A DNA stretch of 8,687 bases from an uncultured Leptospiraceae bacterium (GTDB lineage: Bacteria > Spirochaetota > Leptospiria > Leptospirales > Leptospiraceae), in the NCBI GenBank assembly GCA_937924465.1, contig CALDSP010000300.1:1-8687 (forward strand), given 5' to 3'. Shown piece after piece: positions 1 through 6,146 of the stretch (within the stretch, counting starts at the first letter, position 1; each line of letters starts with the position of its first letter). Under the pieces are notes generated by a model. It was not told the DNA's origin and did no database searches. It saw only the letters and a program-made list of their open reading frames with translations. Position numbers and translations under genes: made by a program.

Positions 1-1
1 A

Positions 2-556
2 GAACCTCGTGCTATTTTTGATATTCCCAGTTTTCATATATCACGAACAATCAAACGCAAAATTAAAAAACAACTTTTTCGTATAACTTTCAATCAAGCT
101 TTTAAAGAAGTCATGCGAGGCTGCGCCCATAGAATTTTAGAGTCTACTTGGATTACATCGGGCTTTATAAAAGGTTACACAGAATTTCACAAAGCAGGAT
201 ATGCTCACAGTATAGAAGCATGGAATAAAAATGGAGACTTAGTGGGAGGTGTGTATGGAGTAGCCATTGGAAAATTCTTCGCAGGAGAAAGTATGTTTAG
301 TCGTGAATCAGATGCCGGAAAAGTTGCCCTCACGTATTTGTTTAACGCTTTAGAATTAGATGGTTTTACTTTGTTTGACACCCAAGCCTTAAATGAGGTA
401 ACTTGCAACCTTGGAGCGTTTGAAATTTCTAAAAGAAAATACTTAAGTCGACTAAAGGAGGCAGTTAAGATTCCTTACAAATGGTTTCCTCCCTCCATTG
501 AAGATGTCGAAAAATTTTTATTCAAAAAAATTATGCATTCACCCGAAAGTAAATAA
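2..556 (+). CDS. aat: Leucyl/phenylalanyl-tRNA--protein transferase, 5' end cut off by the window edge
   Basis: The enzyme moves Leu or Phe from aminoacyl-tRNA to the N terminus of proteins that begin with Arg or Lys, marking them for ClpS/ClpAP degradation in the cytoplasm. The frame is open from base 2, so the Met codon at 113 is internal and the true start lies to the left; about 184 residues are visible. Family landmarks appear in order: FHISRTIKRK near bases 35-64, FNQAFKEVMRGC, STWITSGFIKGY, GYAHSIEAW, LVGGVYGVA, GESMFSR (bases 287-307) and LFDTQALN. The Asp of that last motif (codon 377-379) is the position of the catalytic Asp of E. coli Aat. It is followed by NLGAFEISKRKYL. The C terminus looks complete and slightly longer than usual. 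The last 26 bp overlap the 3' end of ychF on the other strand. Family assignment is firm; substrate specificity is assumed from the family. Confidence 0.95.
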   Translation, partial: EPRAIFDIPSFHISRTIKRKIKKQLFRITFNQAFKEVMRGCAHRILESTWITSGFIKGYTEFHKAGYAHSIEAWNKNGDLVGGVYGVAIGKFFAGESMFSRESDAGKVALTYLFNALELDGFTLFDTQALNEVTCNLGAFEISKRKYLSRLKEAVKIPYKWFPPSIEDVEKFLFKKIMHSPESK

Positions 557-1628
557 TATCTCCATCTTGCACTATATAATCTTTTCCTTCTATTCTAAGT
601 TTGCCTTCTTCTTTCACTTTTAAGGGACTTCCTAATCTATCTAAATCTTCAAACTTCATAACTTCCGCCCTAATAAAGGCTTTTTCAAAATCGGAGTGAA
701 TCACAGAAGCCGCTTTGGGAGCTGTGCTTCCGGCAAGAGTTGTCCACGCTCGAACTTCCTGTTCTCCTGCTGTAAGAAATGTAATTAAATTTAAAAGCCT
801 ATAAGAAGCAGAAATCATACGGGAAAGTCCGCTTTCATTTTCTTTTAATTCTATTAAAAACTCTTTTTGTTCTTCAGGAGAGAGTCCAGAGATCTCTTCT
901 TCAATCTTCCCACACAAAACTACAACTTGCGAACCCTCTGTCTCTGCAAATTCACGAATTTGTTTTATGTAAACATTAGAATCTTTGTTTGGAATATCTT
1001 TTTCAGAAATATTAGCACAATAAAGAACGGGTTTCGTTGTAATTAAATGAAAACGTTTAGCAATTTTTTTTTCCTCTTCATTTAATGACGCCTGACGTCC
1101 ACATTTCCCTTCTTTTAAAGTATGTATAATTTTTTCCATTACTTGTAAAGCTTCTGCACTTTCCTTGTTTGACTTAGCTAACTTTTGCAGTTTAGGATAT
1201 TGCTTTTCTAAACTTTCAAGGTCTGCTAGAATGAGTTCATAATTTATAATTTCAATATCTTCAATTGGATCTACCTTGCCGTGTACGTGGGCAATATTTT
1301 CATCTTCAAATGCGCGCACAACGTGACAAATGGCATCTACCTCTCGAATGTGAGATAAAAATTGATTTCCCAATCCTTCTCCTTGGCTTGCTCCTTTTAC
1401 AAGTCCAGCAATATCAACAAACTCCATAACAGTTGGAATGACTCTTTGAGGTTTGTAAATTTCTGCAAGTCTAGATAGACGATTATCAGGAACTTCCACA
1501 ATTCCTTTGTTTGGCTCAATTGTGCAAAAAGGATAGTTTGCCATTTCGGCTCCGGCTTTGGTAAGTGCATTAAATATAGTAGACTTTCCTACATTTGGCA
1601 GTCCTACAATTCCACAGTTTAAACTCAT
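531..1628 (-). CDS. ychF: Redox-regulated ATPase/GTPase YchF (OLA1 family)
   Basis: This is a universally conserved TRAFAC P-loop NTPase of 365 residues, the usual length. It binds ribosomes, usually prefers ATP, and acts in translation and oxidative-stress responses in the cytoplasm. The P-loop GLPNVGKST is at residues 9-17 and the switch I region FCTIEPN at 34-40. The G3 motif DIAGL at 72-76 has Leu where Ras-type GTPases have the catalytic Gln, as is typical of this HAS-NTPase class. The G4-equivalent NISE at 206-209 replaces NKxD, the known basis of relaxed nucleotide specificity. Residues about 130-195 form the charged helical insertion, and about 280-363 the C-terminal TGS domain. The start lies 2 bp after the ugd stop codon. 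The only Shine-Dalgarno-like AGGA, about 12 nt upstream, lies inside the last codons of ugd, so translation is probably coupled to ugd. Confidence 0.97.
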   Translation of the reverse strand: MSLNCGIVGLPNVGKSTIFNALTKAGAEMANYPFCTIEPNKGIVEVPDNRLSRLAEIYKPQRVIPTVMEFVDIAGLVKGASQGEGLGNQFLSHIREVDAICHVVRAFEDENIAHVHGKVDPIEDIEIINYELILADLESLEKQYPKLQKLAKSNKESAEALQVMEKIIHTLKEGKCGRQASLNEEEKKIAKRFHLITTKPVLYCANISEKDIPNKDSNVYIKQIREFAETEGSQVVVLCGKIEEEISGLSPEEQKEFLIELKENESGLSRMISASYRLLNLITFLTAGEQEVRAWTTLAGSTAPKAASVIHSDFEKAFIRAEVMKFEDLDRLGSPLKVKEEGKLRIEGKDYIVQDGDIIYFRVNA

Positions 1629-1630
1629 AA

Positions 1631-2935
1631 TTAGTTAATTCCTATTCCATAGTGAGTGAATCCAAAGCGTTTCATAATTGCCTTGGAATATTGATTGCGT
1701 CCATCAAAAATTAGGGGGGTCTTCATAAGCTCTTTCATAAGAGAAAAATCTGGTTCTCGAAATATACGCCATTCTGTAAGAAGAAGTAAAGCATCGACTC
1801 CTTTGAGAGCTTCATAAGGTTCGTTTGCATAAACAACTTTATTTTCAAAATATATTTTTGAAGTTTCATGAGCAGCAGGATCATAAACATATAATTCGAC
1901 CCCTTCTTCATAAAGTCTATTAATAATAGGAATAGAGGGAGCCTCTCGCATATCGTCTGTTTGAGGTTTAAAAGCAAGTCCCCATACTGCAAATTTTTTT
2001 CCACGTAAGGATTCATTTTTAAAATGTTCATAAATCTTTTTTACAAGCTTTAGTTTTTGTTGCTCATTTACCTCTTCAACCATTTGGATAACTTTCATAG
2101 GAGAGTTAAAATCTTTTGCGGTTTTTAGAAGAGCACGAACATCTTTAGGAAAACATGAACCACCATAACCAATCCCTGCATAAAGAAATTTATTTCCAAT
2201 TCTAGAATCGGAACCAATTCCCTTTCGAACATCTTCATAGTTTGCGCCAACAACATCACAGAGGTTTGCGATTTCATTTGCAAAAGAAATCTTAGTTGCT
2301 AAAAAACAATTTGCCGCATACTTAGTCAGTTCCGCAGAACGAGTGCTCATAATGTAAATAGGATTTCCATTTAAAACAAATGGAGCATAAAGTTCTTTCA
2401 TAATTTCAGCGGGCATTGGAGCATCTGCTCCAATGATGACTCTTTCAGGACGCATAAAATCTTCAATTGCAACTCCCTCTTTAAGAAATTCTGGATTAGA
2501 AACTACGTCAAAAGGATGATTAGTTTCTTTTTTTATAGCCTCTCGAACTTTATCTGCTGTGCCTACTGGTACGGTGGATTTATCTACAATAATTTTATAA
2601 CCATTCATGTAACGTCCAATGTCTTTAGCAACACTAAGAACCATGCTTAAGTCAGCTTCTCCTTCTGCCCCTGTTGGAGTTCCTACAGCAATAAAAATAA
2701 TATCTGAATTTTGAACTCCATATTCCAAAGAAGTAGTAAATTCTAGACGTTTGGCCTTAATGTTGTTTACGACTAGTTCAGAAAGTCCGGGCTCGTAAAT
2801 AGGAATCATACCTTGTTTAAGTTTTTCAATTTTCTTTTCGTCAATATCAACTCCAATGATATGATTTCCATACTCTGCAAAACAAGAGGCCGCTACTAAA
2901 CCTACATAACCACTACCAATCACACAAATCTTCAT
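1631..2935 (-). CDS. ugd: UDP-glucose 6-dehydrogenase
   Basis: The enzyme oxidises UDP-glucose to UDP-glucuronate with two NAD+, feeding uronic-acid sugars into LPS or other surface polysaccharide. At 434 residues it is full length for the bacterial family. The N-terminal Rossmann motif GSGYVG is at 7-12, followed by the acidic NAD-ribose ligand in VDID at 29-32. GTPTGAEGEADLS is at 85-97, STVPVGT at 120-126 and SNPEFLKEG at 146-154. The conserved Lys in FLATKISFANE is K215. The catalytic Cys in YGGSCFPKD is C261, with D265 close by. The C-terminal NAD/UDP domain begins near 311 with KFAVWGLAFKPQTDDMREAPS-type sequence. The start has a good Shine-Dalgarno, AAAGGA six nt upstream. It is the first gene of a minus-strand pair with ychF. 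The paralogous UDP-sugar dehydrogenases for ManNAc or GlcNAc are alternatives, but the motif set favours UGDH. Confidence 0.95.
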   Translation of the reverse strand: MKICVIGSGYVGLVAASCFAEYGNHIIGVDIDEKKIEKLKQGMIPIYEPGLSELVVNNIKAKRLEFTTSLEYGVQNSDIIFIAVGTPTGAEGEADLSMVLSVAKDIGRYMNGYKIIVDKSTVPVGTADKVREAIKKETNHPFDVVSNPEFLKEGVAIEDFMRPERVIIGADAPMPAEIMKELYAPFVLNGNPIYIMSTRSAELTKYAANCFLATKISFANEIANLCDVVGANYEDVRKGIGSDSRIGNKFLYAGIGYGGSCFPKDVRALLKTAKDFNSPMKVIQMVEEVNEQQKLKLVKKIYEHFKNESLRGKKFAVWGLAFKPQTDDMREAPSIPIINRLYEEGVELYVYDPAAHETSKIYFENKVVYANEPYEALKGVDALLLLTEWRIFREPDFSLMKELMKTPLIFDGRNQYSKAIMKRFGFTHYGIGIN

Positions 2936-2941
2936 AACATA

Positions 2942-2969
2942 TCCTTTAAGGATAAGTTTTTAAAGTATA
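2942..2969 (-). promoter_or_regulatory. Candidate ugd promoter -10 and ribosome binding site
   Basis: Reading the minus strand, a -10-like TATACT (5 of 6 to consensus) lies at 2964-2969. Transcription would then start near 2957 and give a leader of about 20 nt. I see no good -35 hexamer at the expected distance, so the promoter call is tentative. The ribosome binding site AAAGGA (2942-2947) is six nt from the ugd ATG and is well supported. It sits inside a perfect 13-bp dyad, ATCCTTTAAGGAT (2941-2953). Confidence 0.4.
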
Positions 2970-3133
2970 GGTTTCCATAAATGATTTTTTTGATTTATAC
3001 AATCAGAACATGAATGAAACTAAGATTTTATAGAGGAGTTGGATTTAATAAAAAGAGTGAGGTTTCTTTCTTAGTGATTCCAACATACTTAAGTTTTTGG
3101 TATAAAATGAAAACATTTCAAATGAATTTTTTT

Positions 3134-3168
3134 AAGTGAAACTTTATGAAATTCACTTTATTTTTTGT
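3134..3168 (+). terminator. Possible weak Rho-independent terminator hairpin
   Basis: AAGTGAA at 3134-3140 and TTCACTT at 3152-3158 form a perfect 7-bp stem with an 11-nt loop. On the + strand it is followed by TATTTTTTG. The stem is short and AT-rich, so it would be a weak terminator. No recognised gene lies just upstream on the + strand; it could end a short unrecognised transcript from the ugd-tRNA gap, or mean nothing in AT-rich DNA. Confidence 0.25.
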
Positions 3169-3196
3169 TCGACATTTTAGGTATCCAAAATAATTT
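3169..3196 (+). promoter_or_regulatory. Candidate promoter of tRNA-Phe
   Basis: TCGACA at 3169-3174 matches the -35 consensus at five of six positions. Sixteen bases later TAATTT (3191-3196) is a poor -10. Initiation would fall near 3203, giving a short leader of about 8 nt before the tRNA, as is common for tRNA genes. The pair is plausible by position, but the -10 match is weak. Confidence 0.35.
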
Positions 3197-3210
3197 GGCA
3201 AATGTTAAAA

Positions 3211-3283
<73 letters not shown>

Positions 3284-3285
3284 CT

Positions 3286-4743
3286 TTACTTTTGTTTCTC
3301 TCCTAAAGGACCAAGTTTAGAAAGTAAAATTTCATTTACAAGTTTTGGATCTGCCTTCCCTTTAGTTTCTTTCATAATAAATCCAACTAAAGCGGCTAAG
3401 ACCTTATCTCTACCTTTTTTCCAGCCTTCTACTGCATCGGGATTGGAAGCAATTGCCTTATTTGCAAGTTCTTCAATTTGTTGCGTATCGCGCATAACGA
3501 CCAAACCCTGCTTTTGCGCAATTTGAGAAGGACTCTCTTTACTTGTAAGCATAGTTTCAAAAATAATTTTTGCAATCTTACCTGTTATAGAATCAGAATT
3601 CAGCATTTGAATTAACTCTGCTATTCTCTTTGGTTCAATAGAAAAATTTGAAATAGAAATATTTTCTTTATTTACAATTCCTAAGATTTCGTCTTTTACC
3701 CAATTAGATGCTTTTTTTGGATCTTTACATATAGCTACAACTTGCTCGTAATAGTCGGCAATTTCTTTTTCAGAAGTTAAAACTTCTGCATCATATTCAG
3801 GCAAAGCAAACTCTGTCACGTAACGTAATTTCTTCTGTTTAGGAAGTTCTGGTAAATTAGACTTAAGTGTATCAATAAATTCTTGAGTTAAAGATATGGG
3901 AGGTAACTCTGGATCTGGAAAATATCTGTAGTCATGCGCCATTTCTTTAGTACGCATAGGAATTGTTTTTTGAGAATTCGCATCCCACAGTTTTGTCATT
4001 TGCGAAAATGTAAGTCCACGAGAATACTGCTCTTTTTGCCATTCCACTTCATAATCTATAGCACTTTTTACTGCTTTAAAAGAATTTAAATTTTTGATTT
4101 CTACTCTAGTTCTAAATCCTTTTTCTCCTCTTGGACGAATCGAAACATTTGCATCGCATCGAAGTGAGCCTTCTTCCATATTACAATCAGAAACATTGAT
4201 ATATCGTAGTATATTTTTTAAATTCACCAAATACTGATATGCCTCTTCTGAAGAACGAATATCTGGTTCTGAAACGATCTCAATTAAAGGAGTACCAGCT
4301 CGATTTAAATCTACATAAGAAAAAGGAATGTTTGGATCTAAAGAATGAATCAATTTTCCTGCATCTTCTTCTAAATGAATTCTAGTTAAACGAATTGCTT
4401 TTTCTTCTCCATTTACGGAAATTTCCACTTGTCCGCCTACGCAAATTGGTTTATCGAATTGGGAAATTTGGTATCCTTTAGGTAAGTCGGGATAAAAATA
4501 ATTTTTTCGATCAAATTTTGTAAAAAGAGTAATAGAACTTCCTAAAGCAAGCCCTGCTAAAATTGCTTTTTCTAAAGCTTTTTTGTTTAAAACAGGCAAA
4601 GCTCCTGGCAGAGCATAACAAACAGTAGAAACTTGGGTGTTAGGAGAGGCTCCAAATTGAGTAGGACTGACCGCAAAAACTTTAGATTGAGTATTGAGTT
4701 GAGCATGAACTTCTAGTCCAATAATAATTTCGTAATCTTGCAT
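3286..4743 (-). CDS. gatB: Asp-tRNA(Asn)/Glu-tRNA(Gln) amidotransferase subunit B
   Basis: GatB is the kinase and tRNA-binding subunit of the GatCAB complex, which amidates misacylated Glu-tRNA(Gln) and/or Asp-tRNA(Asn). The 485 residues are a normal full length. The signature GLEVH is at 9-13, LPGALPVLN at 45-53, FDRKNYFYPDLPKGYQ at 77-92, HLEEDAGK at 123-130 and LNRAGTPLIEIVSEPD at 146-161. NMEEGSLRCDANVS is at 188-201, KNLNSF at 217-222 and AHDYRYFPDPELPP at 269-282. The C-terminal helical YqeY-like tRNA-binding tail spans about 345-480 and includes GKADPKLVNEILLSKL. The start matches the family N terminus, but no Shine-Dalgarno sequence lies at the usual distance; the bases just before the ATG are TTTTCCTT. 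gatA and gatC are not in the window, so the complex is encoded at dispersed loci or further away. Confidence 0.97.
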   Translation of the reverse strand: MQDYEIIIGLEVHAQLNTQSKVFAVSPTQFGASPNTQVSTVCYALPGALPVLNKKALEKAILAGLALGSSITLFTKFDRKNYFYPDLPKGYQISQFDKPICVGGQVEISVNGEEKAIRLTRIHLEEDAGKLIHSLDPNIPFSYVDLNRAGTPLIEIVSEPDIRSSEEAYQYLVNLKNILRYINVSDCNMEEGSLRCDANVSIRPRGEKGFRTRVEIKNLNSFKAVKSAIDYEVEWQKEQYSRGLTFSQMTKLWDANSQKTIPMRTKEMAHDYRYFPDPELPPISLTQEFIDTLKSNLPELPKQKKLRYVTEFALPEYDAEVLTSEKEIADYYEQVVAICKDPKKASNWVKDEILGIVNKENISISNFSIEPKRIAELIQMLNSDSITGKIAKIIFETMLTSKESPSQIAQKQGLVVMRDTQQIEELANKAIASNPDAVEGWKKGRDKVLAALVGFIMKETKGKADPKLVNEILLSKLGPLGEKQK

Positions 4744-4754
4744 AAGGAAAATTT

Positions 4755-4782
4755 TCTATAACCTAATTTTCAAGCAAGTAAA
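4755..4782 (-). promoter_or_regulatory. Weak candidate promoter for gatB
   Basis: On the minus strand TTTACT (4777-4782) and TATAGA (4755-4760) are spaced by 16 bp, each matching its consensus at four of six positions. Initiation would fall near 4748, only about five nt before the gatB ATG, which would make the message almost leaderless. AT-rich DNA gives many such matches, so this is a weak call. Confidence 0.2.
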
Positions 4783-4808
4783 GTTTCTTAGTTGCAATTT
4801 TTATCAAA

Positions 4809-4831
4809 ATGAGAAAATATTTTATGAGAAA
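4809..4831 (+). repeat. Two direct copies of ATGAGAAA upstream of the cNMP-sensor promoter
   Basis: ATGAGAAA occurs at 4809-4816 and again at 4824-4831, start-to-start spacing 15 bp, with the palindrome AAAATATTTT (4814-4823) between and overlapping them. The pair ends 12 bp before the candidate -35 of the downstream gene, a position where an activator could bind. No known operator was recognised. Confidence 0.35.
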
Positions 4832-4843
4832 GAAAATAAAGCA

Positions 4844-4872
4844 TTGCTAGAATCCGATAAATAAAATATAAG
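4844..4872 (+). promoter_or_regulatory. Candidate promoter of the cNMP-sensor/ppx operon
   Basis: TTGCTA (4844-4849, four of six to the -35 consensus) is followed after 17 bp by TATAAG (4867-4872, five of six to the -10 consensus). Initiation near 4879 would give a leader of about 32 nt before the ATG at 4911, which is preceded by a purine-rich weak ribosome site AGAGAG (4899-4904) with six-base spacing. This is the best promoter match seen in the window. Confidence 0.5.
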
Positions 4873-4910
4873 GATATTAGAATTATTATTTATTTACTAG
4901 AGAGAAACAA

Positions 4911-6140
4911 ATGACCACTGCTGCCCCTAGTTTTCAGATTGTAAGTTATCCTGCTAATTCTTATATCATTGTTGAGGGTAAGAAAGATGTTTCTAGTTTT
5001 TATATAGTGCGGGAAGGAAAGGTCAGTGTAGGAAGAGAAAATCCGGTTGTAGGAGAGGATCCAAGTCAAGTTTTAGGACCAGGGGATTTTTTTGGTGTTG
5101 TAGCCGCAATGAGTCAACATCCACAAATTGAAACTGCAAGATCTCTTACAAATGTTTCTCTTATTTCTGTAAATTATGATCAATTTGGCACTCTCATCCA
5201 AAAAAATACTCCAGTAGCAATGAAAATCATTCGCTACTTTTCTATGAAACTAAGACAATTTGATCAAACAATTACACGTCTTTCTTTTAAAAATACGGTT
5301 TCGGAAGATATCAACCAACTTTACAATATGGGAGAATACTACTACGCACAGGGAAACATGGAGCATGCTACCTACGCTTTCCAAGCTTATTTGAAATATT
5401 TACCAAATGGTCAGTTTGCTCCTCAAGCTAAGAAAAAACTCATGACCTTAAACCGCCCTTTGCAAATGCCTCCTGTTGACGAAACAAAATTCAACCGTTT
5501 TTATAAGAACAACTCTGTTATTTTCTGTGAACATGAACCTGGAAGAGAGCTTTATATTATCCAAGGTGGAAAAGTAAAAATTTCTAAAATTGTAGACAAT
5601 AACGAAGTCATGCTTGCAGTTTTGGAATCAGGAGATATTTTCGGTGAAATGGCAATCTTAGACAACAAACCTCGCTCTGCCTCTGCAGTTGCCTTTGGTG
5701 ATGTAACAGTTCTTGCCATCAATAAAGCTAACTTTGAATCTATGGTTAAGGCACAACCTCAATTGGCTACCAAACTGATTACTTTACTATCTGAAAGGAT
5801 TTGGATTGCTTACAAACAACTTGCCAACCTTATGATTCGAGATCCGGGTGGAAGAATTGCAGATACTTTGCTTACCTTAGCCGAAAAAAACCGTGCAAGA
5901 ATTGCTCCTAAGGTTCCTTATAATTTTGAAATTGGAGTAGCCGATGTTTTAAAAATGGTAGGTCTTGCAGAAAACAGAGATGAAAAAATCCTTTATCAAC
6001 TTTTTAATGCAAATAAATTTTTACGAGTTGAAGGAAACGTAATTAAATGTTCTGACTTAGGTGAACTTGAAAAATTAGTCCAATATTACAAAAAAATGAC
6101 TGCAAAAGAAGTTAAAATGGCTAAGGAAAAAGTCCGCTAA
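4911..6140 (+). CDS. Cyclic-nucleotide-binding regulator: cNMP - TPR - cNMP - winged-helix-like
   Basis: This 409-residue cytoplasmic protein joins two CRP/FNR-type cyclic-nucleotide-binding domains. Domain 1 covers about 10-125 and domain 2 about 192-305. Domain 2 has a canonical phosphate-binding cassette, FGEMAILDNKPRSAS at 244-258, with E246 and R255. In domain 1 the matching positions are V63 and Q72, so its pocket looks degenerate. Between them a single good TPR motif spans about 133-165: LYNMGEYYYAQGN, then A153, F157 and P165 at consensus positions. Residues about 310-395 resemble the CRP winged helix (IADTLLTLAE, then VADVLKMVGLAENRDEK, then a wing-like VEGNVIK), but the usual recognition-helix residues are absent. 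It may be a DNA-binding regulator or a scaffold acting through its TPR. ppx/gppA follows after 6 bp and is surely co-transcribed. The domain call is firm; ligand and targets are unknown. Confidence 0.88.
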   Translation: MTTAAPSFQIVSYPANSYIIVEGKKDVSSFYIVREGKVSVGRENPVVGEDPSQVLGPGDFFGVVAAMSQHPQIETARSLTNVSLISVNYDQFGTLIQKNTPVAMKIIRYFSMKLRQFDQTITRLSFKNTVSEDINQLYNMGEYYYAQGNMEHATYAFQAYLKYLPNGQFAPQAKKKLMTLNRPLQMPPVDETKFNRFYKNNSVIFCEHEPGRELYIIQGGKVKISKIVDNNEVMLAVLESGDIFGEMAILDNKPRSASAVAFGDVTVLAINKANFESMVKAQPQLATKLITLLSERIWIAYKQLANLMIRDPGGRIADTLLTLAEKNRARIAPKVPYNFEIGVADVLKMVGLAENRDEKILYQLFNANKFLRVEGNVIKCSDLGELEKLVQYYKKMTAKEVKMAKEKVR

Positions 6141-6146
6141 TTCTCA

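Larger units (their letters stand above)
2936..3210. other. Intergenic region between ugd and tRNA-Phe
   Basis: This 275-bp AT-rich stretch separates ugd (leftward) from tRNA-Phe (rightward). It holds the ugd leader on the left and a candidate tRNA promoter on the right. Between them are two structured-looking segments. GTTGGA (3038-3043) pairs with TCCAAC (3079-3084) around a nested AAAGA/TCTTT pair. AAGTGAA (3134-3140) pairs with TTCACTT (3152-3158), followed on the + strand by a T-rich run. Short reading frames here, such as a seven-codon frame starting with the ATG near 3010, show no protein character. I find no supported gene in it. Confidence 0.6.

Noticed and set aside
113..115. ATG at 113 as the start of aat
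   Set aside because: The frame stays open to the window edge and upstream codons encode conserved Aat sequence (FHISRTIKRK, FNQAFKEV), so this Met is internal.
205..408. Minus-strand frame inside aat
   Set aside because: Lies fully antisense to a well-supported family gene and shows no domain character.
1735..2031. Minus-strand frame inside ugd in another register
   Set aside because: Overlaps the conserved C-terminal domain of UGDH; its Leu/Met/Lys-rich sequence is an AT-rich artefact.
3105..3120. AAATG/CATTT and TGAAA/TTTCA hairpins
   Set aside because: Very short AT-only pairing expected by chance in this base composition; not listed as a terminator.
4744..4910. CRP-type TGTGA-N6-TCACA operator upstream of the cNMP-binding gene
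   Set aside because: I looked for it because of the gene's domains, but no such palindrome is present in the intergenic region.
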